Assembly (NCBI GenBank): GCA_016703325.1
Contig: JADJCH010000001.1
Span: 186,001-250,000, forward strand
Source: Burkholderiales bacterium
GTDB taxonomy: Bacteria; Pseudomonadota; Gammaproteobacteria; Burkholderiales; Burkholderiaceae_C
Reading direction: 5' to 3'
DNA length: 64,000 nucleotides
In this document: positions 32,701 to 41,333 of the stretch, piece after piece
How positions within the stretch are numbered: the first letter of the stretch is position 1
How the letters are laid out: every line of letters begins with the position of its first letter
Position numbers and translations under genes: made by a program
The notes under the pieces: generated by a model
Told to the model about the DNA's origin: nothing
Databases searched by the model: none
The model's input: only the letters and a program-made list of their open reading frames with translations

Positions 32701-33705
32701 TCAGATCACCTTGGTGCTGAGCAGGTCGTTGTAGGTCAGGGCTCCCACCAGCAGACCACCGGCGTCAACCACCAGCACGTTGTGGATCTTGGCGCGTTCC
32801 ATCAGGTCGGCCGCCTCGACGGCCAGGTCGGCCTCATTGACGGTACGGGGCCGGCCATGCATCAGGTCGCCGGCCTTCAGCTGGCGGACTTCGGTGCCCC
32901 GTTCGATCAGACGCCGCAGGTCGCCGTCGGTGAACACGCCGATCGGTCGGCCGCTGTCGTCCACCACCGAAGTGCAGCCGATGCCTTTGGCACTCATTTC
33001 GCGCATCACGTCGAAGAAGCCGGTGTCCGTCGACACGCGGGGCACGGCGTCGCCGCTGCGCATCACGTCGCGCACATGGGTCAGCAGCTTGCGGCCGAGC
33101 GCACCGCCCGGGTGGGAACGGGCGAAATCCGCCTCCCGGAATCCACGCGCGTCCAGCAGCGCCACCGCCAGGGCATCGCCCAGCGCAAGTTGTGCGGTGG
33201 TGCTGGCCGTGGGGGCGAGGTTCAGCGGGCAGGCCTCCTGCTCCACCCGGTTCGACAGGATCAGGTCCGCATGCGAGCCCAGAGTCGATTCGGGTTTGCC
33301 GGTCATCGCGATCAGCGTGATGCCCAGGCGGCGCAGCGCCGGCAGGATGGCGGCCAGCTCGGCGCTTTCACCCGAGTTGGAAATTGCCAGCACCACATCG
33401 CCCGGCGTGACCATGCCCAGATCGCCATGGCTGGCTTCGCCCGGGTGGACAAAAAGGGCGGGCGTGCCGGTGGAGGCCAGTGTTGCGGCGATCTTGCGGC
33501 CCACATGGCCGCTCTTGCCCATGCCCATCACCACCACCCTGCCTTGACAGGCCAGCACCTGGCGGACGGCGTCGGCAAAACCGGCACCCTGCTGCGCCTC
33601 CAGCGCCAGCAGGGCCTCGGCCTCGATGTGAAGTGTGCGGCGCGCCATCGCGATGGCGCGATCCGCGTCGAAGGCTGCGCAGGCAGGCGGGGCGGACTCG
33701 GACAT
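32701..33705 (-). CDS. kdsD: arabinose-5-phosphate isomerase KdsD (KpsF/GutQ family)
   Basis: Converts ribulose 5-phosphate to arabinose 5-phosphate for Kdo synthesis. The SIS sugar-isomerase domain covers about residues 30-180 (VVVMGMGKSGHVGRKIAATLASTGTPALFVHPGEASHGDLGM), with SNSGES the sugar-phosphate loop. Two CBS domains follow (DVMRSGDAVPRV; IGVFTDGDLRRLIERG; VLVVDAGGLLVGALTYNDLL). ATG 33705 is preferred; a GTG at 33714 lacks a ribosome-binding site. It is the first gene of the minus-strand kdsD-kdsC-lptC-SDR set and divergent from the KefB/C-like gene. Confidence 0.93.
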   Translation of the reverse strand: MSESAPPACAAFDADRAIAMARRTLHIEAEALLALEAQQGAGFADAVRQVLACQGRVVVMGMGKSGHVGRKIAATLASTGTPALFVHPGEASHGDLGMVTPGDVVLAISNSGESAELAAILPALRRLGITLIAMTGKPESTLGSHADLILSNRVEQEACPLNLAPTASTTAQLALGDALAVALLDARGFREADFARSHPGGALGRKLLTHVRDVMRSGDAVPRVSTDTGFFDVMREMSAKGIGCTSVVDDSGRPIGVFTDGDLRRLIERGTEVRQLKAGDLMHGRPRTVNEADLAVEAADLMERAKIHNVLVVDAGGLLVGALTYNDLLSTKVI

Positions 33706-33744
33706 GGTGGTCACTGCAACGCCAGGGGCGTGCGGGCGGTGATT

Positions 33745-33762
33745 TAGGATCGGACGATTCTA
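33745..33762. promoter_or_regulatory. divergent -10 elements for kdsD and the KefB/C-like gene
   Basis: TAGAAT on the minus strand (33762-33757) would serve kdsD, and TAGGAT on the plus strand (33745-33750) the exchanger gene. Both lie in the 158-base divergent spacer. -35 boxes are not convincing. Confidence 0.4.
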
Positions 33763-33863
33763 GGAGCGTGACCCACCTTGATCGGACGGGCGCCGCTGAC
33801 CGCATCCTTTTTTCACCCCGATCCGTTTTCGACCCTCGCCCGACTGGGAGCTCGCGCGCCGGC

Positions 33864-35864
33864 ATGGCCTCCACCCTCGAAGTTGCCCTCCTTTACCTGC
33901 TGGCCGCCGTGCTGGGCGTGGTGGCCTGTCGCCTGGCCCGCCTGCCGGCGATGCTGGGATACCTGATCGTCGGCGTGGTGATCGGGCCGAACGCGCTGGC
34001 GCTGGCGCGGGATTCTGCCGGGGTGCACTACCTGGCGGAGTTCGGTGTGGTGTTCCTGATGTTCGTGATCGGGCTGGAATTCAACCTGCCCAAGCTGCGC
34101 AGCATGAAGCGGTTGGTCTTCGGCCTGGGCATGGGGCAGGTGGTGCTGACCATCCTGGGGGCGGCGATCGGCAACGTCGGGCTCGCCTGGTTGTACGCGC
34201 TGGTGTTTGAGCGTGTCTGGGAGCTGAGCTGGCAGGGGGCGGTGGCCTTGGGGTCCGCCATGGCCATGTCCAGCACCGCCATCGTGGCCAAGATGATGGC
34301 CGAGCGGCTGGAGCTGGAAAGCGAGCACGGCCGCCGGGTGATGGGGGTGCTGTTGTTCCAGGATCTGGCGGTGGTGCCGCTGCTGGTGTTGATCCCTTCG
34401 CTGGCCCTGGGGGGTGGGGACCTCTGGAAGACCCTGGCGCTGGCGCTGGGCAAGGCGACGGTCCTGCTGGGCCTGCTCCTGTGGGGCGGGCAGAAGCTGA
34501 TGCGCTGGTGGCTCACCCTGGTGGCGCGGCGGCGCAGCGAGGAGCTGTTTGTCCTGAACGTGCTGCTGGTCACGCTCAGCCTGGCCTGGCTGACCGAACA
34601 TGCCGGCCTGTCGCTGGCGCTGGGCGCCTTTGTGGCCGGCATGCTGATCGCGGAGACCGAATACAAGCACCAGGTGGAAACCGACATCAGGCCCTTCCAC
34701 GATGTGCTCCTGGGCCTGTTCTTCATCACCATCGGCATGAAGCTGGACTGGCGGGCGGTGCTGGCCGAGTGGCACCTGGTGCTGCTGCTTTCCACTTTGC
34801 CGGTGCTGGCCAAGGCCGGCATGATCGCCCTGCTGTCACGCGCCTTCGGCGCAGCACCGGGGGTGGCCTTGCGCACCGGCCTGTACTTGGCGCAAGCCGG
34901 CGAGTTCGGCTTCGTGCTGCTGACGCTGGGGGCCGAACATGCCCTGGTGGGGGAGCGCTGGATCAGCCCGGTGCTGGCCTCGATGGTGATCTCGATGCTG
35001 GCCACGCCCTTCATCATCCTGGCCAGCAACTGGATCGTGATGAAGCTGTCGGCCACCGACTGGCTGATGCAGTCGGTGCAGCTGACAAGCATCGCACGCA
35101 AGTCGATCCGCACCGAGGCGCACGTCATCATCTGCGGGTACGGGCGCAGCGGCCAGAACCTGGCACGCATGCTGGACAAGGAGCGCATTCCCTACATGGC
35201 ACTGGACCTGGACCCCGACCGCGTGCGGCAGGCGGCGGCGGCCGGGCAGAGCGTGGTCTTTGGAGATGCGGCTCGCCTGCCTTCGCTGGTGGCCGCCGGG
35301 CTGGCCCGCGCCAGTGCGGTGGTGGTCACCTACCACGACACCCCGTCGGCGCTGAAGGTGCTGCAGCATGTGCGTGAACATGCCGGCCACGTGCCGGTGG
35401 TGGTGCGCACCATTGACGATACGGACCTGGAGAAACTGCGCGCCGCCGGGGCGACCGAGGTGGTGCCCGAGGCGATCGAGGGGTCGCTGATGCTGGCCAG
35501 CCATGCGCTGGCCTTGGTGGGGGTGCCGGTGCGGCGGGTGATCCGCCTGACCCGCGATGCCCGCGATGCCCGCTATGGTCTGCTGCGGGGCTACTTCCAC
35601 GGCGCCGACGACGACACCACCGACGAGATCCAGCAGGAGCGCCTGCTCAGTGTGGCCCTGCCCCCCGGCGCGCCCCACCTGGGCAGCCGGTTGGCCGAAC
35701 TGGCCCTGCACGCGGTGGGGGTGTCCGTGTTGTCGGTGCGTCGCGCCAGCGGCCAGGTGCTGGAGGCCGGAGACGCCCTGGTGCTGGAGAGTGGCGATGT
35801 GCTGGTGCTCAGCGGCCAGCCGGAGCCCCTGGCACTGGCCGAGGCCAAACTCCTGAAGGGTTGA
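33864..35864 (+). CDS. KefB/KefC-like monovalent cation:proton antiporter (CPA2)
   Basis: Inner-membrane exchanger with a cytosolic nucleotide-sensing domain. The 666 aa protein has about 12 helices in the Na+/H+ exchanger domain (residues 1-390; ALGSAMAMSSTAIVAKMM and LLFQDLAVVPLLVLI are typical of KefB/KefC), a TrkA-N Rossmann domain with GYGRSGQNLA near residue 424 and a TrkA-C domain from about 575 (LLSVALPPGAPHLGSRLAEL). ATG 33864 gives a normal start; the frame stays open upstream across the divergent promoter. In E. coli KefB/KefC are gated by glutathione adducts; gshA is in this window but not linked. No KefF/KefG partner is adjacent. Confidence 0.9.
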   Translation: MASTLEVALLYLLAAVLGVVACRLARLPAMLGYLIVGVVIGPNALALARDSAGVHYLAEFGVVFLMFVIGLEFNLPKLRSMKRLVFGLGMGQVVLTILGAAIGNVGLAWLYALVFERVWELSWQGAVALGSAMAMSSTAIVAKMMAERLELESEHGRRVMGVLLFQDLAVVPLLVLIPSLALGGGDLWKTLALALGKATVLLGLLLWGGQKLMRWWLTLVARRRSEELFVLNVLLVTLSLAWLTEHAGLSLALGAFVAGMLIAETEYKHQVETDIRPFHDVLLGLFFITIGMKLDWRAVLAEWHLVLLLSTLPVLAKAGMIALLSRAFGAAPGVALRTGLYLAQAGEFGFVLLTLGAEHALVGERWISPVLASMVISMLATPFIILASNWIVMKLSATDWLMQSVQLTSIARKSIRTEAHVIICGYGRSGQNLARMLDKERIPYMALDLDPDRVRQAAAAGQSVVFGDAARLPSLVAAGLARASAVVVTYHDTPSALKVLQHVREHAGHVPVVVRTIDDTDLEKLRAAGATEVVPEAIEGSLMLASHALALVGVPVRRVIRLTRDARDARYGLLRGYFHGADDDTTDEIQQERLLSVALPPGAPHLGSRLAELALHAVGVSVLSVRRASGQVLEAGDALVLESGDVLVLSGQPEPLALAEAKLLKG

Positions 35865-36093
35865 CCGCGACGCCGCCCCCGAGGTGCCCGGGCACAGGCG
35901 CGGGTGTGTTGACTGCCATTTCGCCACAGCCGGGCGTGAACAGTGCCGTTGCAGCCTGCGCACACCGTGAAGCGGGGGTGAAGGAGGGGTAAAGACCGCC
36001 GATGGCGGTGTGATGCAGCGGTTGGCCGGGCGCTGTGCCGGGGGCGGGCTTCTAGAGTGCCGCCATCGTCCATCGAAGCTCCGGCACCACTTC

Positions 36094-37491
36094 ATGTCCT
36101 TCTGCACGCACACCAGAGCCCGTCGGGCTGCGTCCGCCTGTCCTGCTTCCACCTGTCCTGCATCTGCCCATCCTGTCCGCCCGGCCCAGTTCGTCTGGGG
36201 CCTGGCCCTGGGCCTGATGGGGCTGGCGGGCCTCATTGGCTGTGGCGGAGGCTCCACGACTTCCGACACGGCTGCCGCCAGCTACCGCATCAGCGGCAGC
36301 GTGGTGGGCCTGACCACAGGGGGACTGGTGCTGTCCAACGCCGGCAGCACGATCGGGGTGGCGGCAGGTGCTGACCGATTTGCCTTCGACACCTCCTTCA
36401 CCGGCAGCTACCGGGTCACGGTGCTGGCACAGCCGGATGGACAGACCTGCTCGGTCCGCTCGCCCGGCGGCAGCGGTGGGGCGGATGTGACGGCGATGCA
36501 GGTGGTCTGCAGGGGCTACGCCGCCTATGTCGCCCACGAAGACAGCCAGACCCTGGCGCAGTTCTCGGTGGCAGAAGACGGCAGCCTCACGGCCATGGCC
36601 GCGCCGACGCTTGCACTGACCTACCAGCCCGCCGGTCTGGTGCTGCGGGGCGATGGGGCCTTCGCCTGGCTGCGGTACAGCAACCACCGGCAGGTCACGG
36701 CCCTGGCCGCCGATGCCGTCAGCGGCGCGCTCAGCCTGGTGGGCCACGCCCCTTCCTACAGCGCCGGCTACGGGCTGGTGCTGCATCCGGAGCTCGACGT
36801 GCTCTACAGCGCCGACTACGGCGGCGCCGCGTTGTCCCAGTTCAGCCTCGACAGCAGGGGTCTGCCGGTGGCGCTGACCGTGCCCCGACTCGCGACGGAA
36901 ATCAATCCGAAGGCCGTGGTGGTCTCTCCGGACGGAGCCTGGGTGTTTGTGGCCAACGCCAGCAGCGAATCCGTCTCCCAGTACAGCGTCGGCAGCAGCG
37001 GAGCCTTGGCGATCCCGACGCTGCCGACGGTGGCCAGCGTCAGCCTGGCCGCCTACGGCAGCGGGCCGTCCGCCCTGGCGGTGGATCCGACGGGCAGCCG
37101 CCTGTTCGTGCTGCTGGAGGGCAGCCACCGGCTGCTGCAGTACGGCATTGGCAACAGCGGCCTGTCGTATGAGCGCAGGGTGGCGACCGGCAGCCAACCG
37201 GTGGCCCTGGTGGTCACCCCCGACGGCGCACACGCCTTTGTGGCCAACCGGGGGGACAACAGCCTGACGATGTTCACGCTGGCCGGTGGGGCGGTGACGT
37301 CGCTGGGTCCGCTGGCCACCTGCAGCACGCCCACCGCACTGGCGGTGAGTCCGGATGGGCGGCATCTGTACGTGGCCTGCGCGGGTGATGACACGGTGCA
37401 GCGCTACGCGATCGCTTCGGACGGACTGCTCACCGCAGCCGGCAGCGTCGCCTCGGGGGGTCAAGGGCCCTCTGCGATCGCCGTGCGCTGA
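36094..37491 (+). CDS. lipoprotein with seven-bladed beta-propeller (YVTN/lactonase-like)
   Basis: Exported lipoprotein of 465 aa with lipobox LAGLIGC followed by a Gly/Ser/Thr linker. Residues about 75-140 resemble a small beta domain (YRISGSVVGLTTGGLVLSNAG, seen in several betaproteobacterial surface proteins). From about 150 there are repeated blades with motifs such as VVVSPDGAWVFVANASS, LAVDPTGSRLFVLLEG, LVVTPDGAHAFVANRGDN and LAVSPDGRHLYVACAGDD, matching 6-phosphogluconolactonase/YVTN propellers. I see no evidence for lactonase activity outside the cytosol; a binding or scaffold role is more likely. Start ATG 36094 is uncertain; an upstream ATG exists at 36010. Confidence 0.8.
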   Translation: MSFCTHTRARRAASACPASTCPASAHPVRPAQFVWGLALGLMGLAGLIGCGGGSTTSDTAAASYRISGSVVGLTTGGLVLSNAGSTIGVAAGADRFAFDTSFTGSYRVTVLAQPDGQTCSVRSPGGSGGADVTAMQVVCRGYAAYVAHEDSQTLAQFSVAEDGSLTAMAAPTLALTYQPAGLVLRGDGAFAWLRYSNHRQVTALAADAVSGALSLVGHAPSYSAGYGLVLHPELDVLYSADYGGAALSQFSLDSRGLPVALTVPRLATEINPKAVVVSPDGAWVFVANASSESVSQYSVGSSGALAIPTLPTVASVSLAAYGSGPSALAVDPTGSRLFVLLEGSHRLLQYGIGNSGLSYERRVATGSQPVALVVTPDGAHAFVANRGDNSLTMFTLAGGAVTSLGPLATCSTPTALAVSPDGRHLYVACAGDDTVQRYAIASDGLLTAAGSVASGGQGPSAIAVR

Positions 37492-37515
37492 AAAAGCCCC
37501 GGCGCGCGCCGATGC

Positions 37516-38073
37516 TCAGCCGTGCAGCCGGCTGTGGCGCGGCACGCTGGCCATCAGGAACTCCATCTGGTCGGCCAGGATGCGGCGGCCCCGCAGGATC
37601 ATGTCTTCGTGCAGGCTGGGCACGTAAGGCAGGAAGAACAGCTCCAGCCGCGTCTCCGAGAGCAGCCGGTTGCCCTTCTGGCCGTTGCAGCTGCGGCAGG
37701 CGCTGATGCAGTTCATCCAGCTGTCGGTGCCACCGCGCGACGTGGGCAAGATGTGCTCGCGCGTGAGCTCGTCGGGGTGAAATTGCCTGCCGCAGTAGGC
37801 GCAGACATGGCGGTCGCGCGCAAACAGCTTGGTGTTGGACAGCGCGGGCGCGCTGCGCCAGGCCCGGCTGGGGATGCTGCCGCGCACGGCCACAATGGGG
37901 TGCAGCACGATGCGCGATTGCAGGCCGCTGACACGCTGGATGCCGCCGCGCAACACGGCGAAGGGATCCCCCAACGTCCAGGCGACTTCGTCGCTGGCGT
38001 ACAGAATGGCCGCGTCCTTGGGCGAAATCCACGCCTGCGGGCGACCCGATACATCGAGTTGCAGCACGTCCAT
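37516..38073 (-). CDS. HNH endonuclease
   Basis: Cytosolic HNH family protein of 185 aa. The zinc-binding HNH core is at about residues 90-140: HVCAYCGRQFHPDELTREHILPTSRGGTDSWMNCISACRSCNGQKGNR, with two CxxC zinc pairs, the catalytic His of EHILP and the Asn of MNCI (shown in parts: EHILPTSRGG, CRSCNGQKG). It resembles the stand-alone HNH genes common in proteobacteria, whose role is mostly unknown. ATG 38073 has GGAG about 7 bases upstream; an ATG at 38091 is the alternative. It is convergent with the propeller lipoprotein and divergent from the TetR gene. It is not part of a recognisable restriction system. Confidence 0.82.
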   Translation of the reverse strand: MDVLQLDVSGRPQAWISPKDAAILYASDEVAWTLGDPFAVLRGGIQRVSGLQSRIVLHPIVAVRGSIPSRAWRSAPALSNTKLFARDRHVCAYCGRQFHPDELTREHILPTSRGGTDSWMNCISACRSCNGQKGNRLLSETRLELFFLPYVPSLHEDMILRGRRILADQMEFLMASVPRHSRLHG

Positions 38074-38123
38074 GCGTTGCTCCTGCGTCAAGCATAGAGC
38101 AGGCGTGTGACAACGTTCAAATC

Positions 38124-38159
38124 GGTCACGGGTGACCCTTGTTTAGAGTCTCGACTCTA
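38124..38159. promoter_or_regulatory. two dyads in the HNH/TetR divergent spacer
   Basis: GGTCAC-GG-GTGACC (38124-38137) and TAGAGTC-TC-GACTCTA (38144-38159) are near-perfect inverted repeats with 2-base centres, a spacing typical of protein-binding operators rather than RNA hairpins. They differ from the TetR-type operator further right, so other regulators may bind here. Confidence 0.5.
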
Positions 38160-38206
38160 GGGCTTTTGCGGGCCGGGGTCCTTGCCGGGTCGGTGGTCTC
38201 GCGCAG

Positions 38207-38226
38207 AATAGAACGGTCGTTCGATT
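38207..38226. promoter_or_regulatory. TetR-type operator upstream of the regulator gene
   Basis: AATAGAACGGTCGTTCGATT is an inverted repeat (AATnGAACG / CGTTCnATT) about 11 bases before the TetR ATG. Its size and symmetry fit a TetR dimer, so autorepression is likely. I found no second copy before the acyl-CoA dehydrogenase gene. Confidence 0.75.
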
Positions 38227-38236
38227 TCTGTTGCAC

Positions 38237-38926
38237 ATGTCCCTCATGCCCTCTGACACCTCCCTGCCCGCGTCGTCGCGTTCCCGCCGCGTGGCTGCCC
38301 GTGGGGGGGCGCGTGTGGCCCCCAAAGGTCAGCAGACCCGGGCCTCGATCCTGGAGGCGGCTCTGCCCCTGGCCGCCCAGATGGGGTTGGAGGGTCTGTC
38401 GATCGGTGCGCTGGCCGAGGTCACCGGCATGAGCAAGTCGGGTGTCTTTGCCCATTTTGGTTCCCGCGAAGAGTTGCAGATTTCGGTGATCCGCGAGTAC
38501 CACCAGCGCTTCGAGCAGGAGGTGTTCTTTGCTGCGATCCGTGCGCCGAGGGGCCTGCCCAGGCTGGTGTCGATGTTCGATCGCTGGATCAAGCGGGTGA
38601 GCGAGGAGATCGACTCCGGCTGCATCTACATCAGCGGGGCCACCGAATTCGATGACCGGCCCGGGCCGGTGCGTGATGCGTTGGCCGGCATGGTGCGGGC
38701 CTGGCACGACGCGCTGCGCAAGGCCATCGAACTGGCACGGCAGGAAGGCCACCTGCGCGCCGATACCGATCCCGCCCAGATGGCCTTCGAGGTTCACGGA
38801 CTCGTCCTGGCCTTGCACCACGATGCCCGGTTTCTGAGATCGGCGGGTGCGGTGGAACGCGCCCGCCGCGGCTTCGAGCATGTGCTCGAACGACAGGTGG
38901 CGACCACCGCACCGCCCTGGCGCTGA
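38237..38926 (+). CDS. TetR/AcrR family transcriptional regulator
   Basis: DNA-binding repressor of 229 aa. The HTH is at about residues 30-80: QTRASILEAALPLAAQMGLEGLSIGALAEVTGMSKSGVFAHFGSREEL (first part QTRASILEAALPLA, recognition part GMSKSGVFAHFGSRE). The C-terminal ligand domain is all helical (WIKRVSEEIDSGCIY, QMAFEVHGLVLALHH), similar to the TetR_C_6/AcrR group often found beside fatty-acid genes. It lies 110 bases before an acyl-CoA dehydrogenase in the same direction, so it probably represses the beta-oxidation operon in response to an acyl-CoA or fatty acid, and itself through the operator at 38207. ATG 38237 is the start; a TTG at 38231 is less likely. Confidence 0.88.
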   Translation: MSLMPSDTSLPASSRSRRVAARGGARVAPKGQQTRASILEAALPLAAQMGLEGLSIGALAEVTGMSKSGVFAHFGSREELQISVIREYHQRFEQEVFFAAIRAPRGLPRLVSMFDRWIKRVSEEIDSGCIYISGATEFDDRPGPVRDALAGMVRAWHDALRKAIELARQEGHLRADTDPAQMAFEVHGLVLALHHDARFLRSAGAVERARRGFEHVLERQVATTAPPWR

Positions 38927-39035
38927 ACCGCCTCCAGCGATCCGCCCCGGGTTTTCCTGACCCCTTCCGATGCCGGTGGTGCAAGGTGCACCGACCGGAT
39001 GCCCGTTTCACGACGTTCACTCCCAAGGAGCCGAC

Positions 39036-40826
39036 ATGCCCCAGTACAACCCCCCGCTGCGCGACATGCAGTTCGTCCTGCACGAGATGCTGCAGGTCAC
39101 CGAGGCCTTCAAGGAGATGCCGGCCTTTGCCGAGGTCGATGCCGACACCGTCAACGCAGTGCTGGAAGAAGGCGGCAAGTTCGCTGCCCAGGTGGTCTTC
39201 CCGATCAACTCCAGCGGCGACCGCGAGGGCTGCATCCTCGACAAGGTCAGCCACGAGGTCACCGCGCCGCAGGGCTTCAAGGCGGCCTACGCCCAGTACG
39301 TCGAAGGCGGCTGGCCGGCGCTCTCCTGCGATCCGGAGTACGGCGGCCAGGGCCTGCCGCACACGGTCAACCAGTGCTTCTATGAGATGCTCAACAGCGC
39401 CAACCAGGCCTGGACGATGTACCCCGGCCTGTCGCATGGCGCCTACGAGGCCTTGCATGCCCACGGCACGCCCGAGCAGAAGGCGCTGTACCTGCCCAAG
39501 CTGGTCAGCGGTGAGTGGACCGGCACGATGTGCCTGACCGAGCCGCACTGCGGCACCGACCTGGGCCTGCTGCGCAGCAAGGCCGAACCGCAGGCGGACG
39601 GCAGCTACAAGATCACCGGCGAGAAGATCTTCATCTCCGCCGGCGAGCACGACCTGGCCGCCAACATCGTCCACCTCGTGCTGGCACGCCTGCCGGAGGC
39701 ACCGGTGGGCTCGAAGGGCATCTCGCTGTTCGTGGTGCCCAAGTACCTGGTGAATGCCGACGGCTCGATCGGCGCGCGCAATGCGATCCATTGCGGCGCG
39801 CTGGAAGAAAAGATGGGCATCCACGCCAACGCCACCTGCCAGATGATCCTGGAGGGCGCGGTGGGCACCCTGGTCGGCGAGCCCAACAAGGGCCTGCAGG
39901 CGATGTTCGTGATGATGAATGCTGCCCGCCTGGGTGTGGGCAACCAGTCGCTGGGCCTGACCGAGGTGGCCTACCAGAGCGCGGTGGCCTATGCCAAGGA
40001 GCGCCTGCAGATGCGCGCGCTCTCCGGCCCGAAGGCGCCGGACAAGCCGGCCGACCCGATCATCGTCCACCCCGATGTGCGCAAGATGCTGCTCACCGCG
40101 CGGGCCTACGCCGAAGGTGGCCGGGCGCTGGCGGTCTACACCGTGCTGCAGCTCGACAAGGAGATGGAGCACCCCGACGAGGAGGTGCGCCAGGAGGCTG
40201 CCGATGAGCTGGCGCTGCTCACGCCGATCATCAAGGCCTTCCTGACCGACAACGGCTGGATCGCCACGTCGCACTGCATGCAGGTCTTCGGCGGCCATGG
40301 TTTCATCCAGGGCACCGGTGTCGAGCAGTTCGTGCGCGATGCGCGCATCAACATGATCTACGAGGGCACGAACACCGTGCAGTCGCTGGATTTGCTGGGC
40401 CGCAAGGTGCTGGGCGACAACGGCAAGAAGCTCAAGGCCTTCGGCAAGAAGATCGCCGCCTTCGTCGAGGAGGAGGGCGTTCGCGAGGACATGCAGGAGT
40501 TCATCAACCCGCTGGCCGACCTGGGCGACAAGGTCACCAAGCTGACGATGGAAATCGGCATGAAGGCGATGGGCAACCCCGACGAGGTGGGCGCCGCGGC
40601 GGTGGACTACCTGCGGGTGGTCGGTCACCTGGCGTTTGCCTTCCTGTTCGCGCAGCAGGCCAGGATCGCGCTGGACAAGCAGGACAGCGGGGATCCCTTC
40701 TACACCGCCAAACTGAACACCATTCGTTTCTACTTCGCCAAGCTGTTGCCGGAAACTGCCAGCCTGATCCGCACCGCCCGCGCCGGCCTGCAGCCGCTGA
40801 TGGCGATGGACGAAGCCCTGTTCTGA
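39036..40826 (+). CDS. acyl-CoA dehydrogenase (long form with C-terminal extension)
   Basis: FAD enzyme of the first beta-oxidation step, making trans-2-enoyl-CoA. At 596 aa it is the long acyl-CoA dehydrogenase form seen in Burkholderiales and Pseudomonas. N-terminal domain with NPPLRDMQFVLHEMLQV, the FAD/substrate blocks TMCLTEPHCGTDLGLL and KITGEKIFISAGEHDL, and the catalytic region MQVFGGHGFIQGTGVEQFVRD then IYEGTNTVQSLDLLGRKV with the catalytic Glu. A final 150-residue helical domain follows. ATG 39036 has AAGGAG upstream. It is the first enzyme gene of the operon after the TetR gene. Confidence 0.94.
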   Translation: MPQYNPPLRDMQFVLHEMLQVTEAFKEMPAFAEVDADTVNAVLEEGGKFAAQVVFPINSSGDREGCILDKVSHEVTAPQGFKAAYAQYVEGGWPALSCDPEYGGQGLPHTVNQCFYEMLNSANQAWTMYPGLSHGAYEALHAHGTPEQKALYLPKLVSGEWTGTMCLTEPHCGTDLGLLRSKAEPQADGSYKITGEKIFISAGEHDLAANIVHLVLARLPEAPVGSKGISLFVVPKYLVNADGSIGARNAIHCGALEEKMGIHANATCQMILEGAVGTLVGEPNKGLQAMFVMMNAARLGVGNQSLGLTEVAYQSAVAYAKERLQMRALSGPKAPDKPADPIIVHPDVRKMLLTARAYAEGGRALAVYTVLQLDKEMEHPDEEVRQEAADELALLTPIIKAFLTDNGWIATSHCMQVFGGHGFIQGTGVEQFVRDARINMIYEGTNTVQSLDLLGRKVLGDNGKKLKAFGKKIAAFVEEEGVREDMQEFINPLADLGDKVTKLTMEIGMKAMGNPDEVGAAAVDYLRVVGHLAFAFLFAQQARIALDKQDSGDPFYTAKLNTIRFYFAKLLPETASLIRTARAGLQPLMAMDEALF

Positions 40827-40861
40827 ACCCACCCGTTGCCCGGGCTGTCGAGGAGACCGAC

Positions 40862-41311
40862 ATGAACGCATTGAAGAAGACCCTGGCTGCCGCCGCGCTG
40901 CTGAGCGTGGGCGCAGTGGCCTTTGCCCAGGCCACGCCGGCCGGGCTGTGGAAGACCATCGACGACGAGACCAAGGCCGAGAAGTCCTACGTGCGTGTCG
41001 TCGAGTCCGGCGGCGTCTTCACCGCCAAGGTCGAGAAGGTCCTCGACCCCGCCAAGGCGGACGCCAAGTGCGACAAGTGCAGCGACGACCGCAAGGACCA
41101 GCTCATCCAGGGCATGACGATCGTGAAGGGCGTCAAGGCCAACGAGGACGACAAGGGCCTGTGGGACGGCGGCGAGATCCTCGACCCCAACAACGGCAAG
41201 ACCTACAAGGTGCGGATGAAGCCGGTGGACGGCGGCAAGAAGCTGGAAGTGCGCGGCTACATCGGCGCCCCCCTCCTGGGTCGTACGCAGACCTGGGTCC
41301 GCATTGAATAA
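40862..41311 (+). CDS. DUF2147 periplasmic protein
   Basis: Small exported protein (149 aa) of the DUF2147 family: signal peptide MNALKKTLAAAALLSVGAVAFAQ, then PAGLWKTIDDETKAEKSYVRV, a CDKC pair, LIQGMTIVKGVK, GGEILDPNNGKTYKVRMK and the closing LEVRGYIGAPLLGRTQTWVRIE. The family is predicted to fold as a lipocalin-like beta barrel, with function unknown. It sits inside the fatty-acid oxidation operon (35 bases after the acyl-CoA dehydrogenase and 22 before the bifunctional enzyme), which is also the case in several relatives. Perhaps it binds fatty acids or acts in the envelope; this is inference. Confidence 0.9.
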   Translation: MNALKKTLAAAALLSVGAVAFAQATPAGLWKTIDDETKAEKSYVRVVESGGVFTAKVEKVLDPAKADAKCDKCSDDRKDQLIQGMTIVKGVKANEDDKGLWDGGEILDPNNGKTYKVRMKPVDGGKKLEVRGYIGAPLLGRTQTWVRIE

Positions 41312-41333
41312 GTCCAAGACACAAGGAAATTTC

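Noticed and set aside
37498..37515. Short GC hairpin with T-run as terminator of the HNH gene
   Set aside because: On the minus strand CGGC-GCGC-GCCG followed by GGGCTTTTT is visible, but the stem is only four base pairs and partly self-overlapping, so I did not call it.
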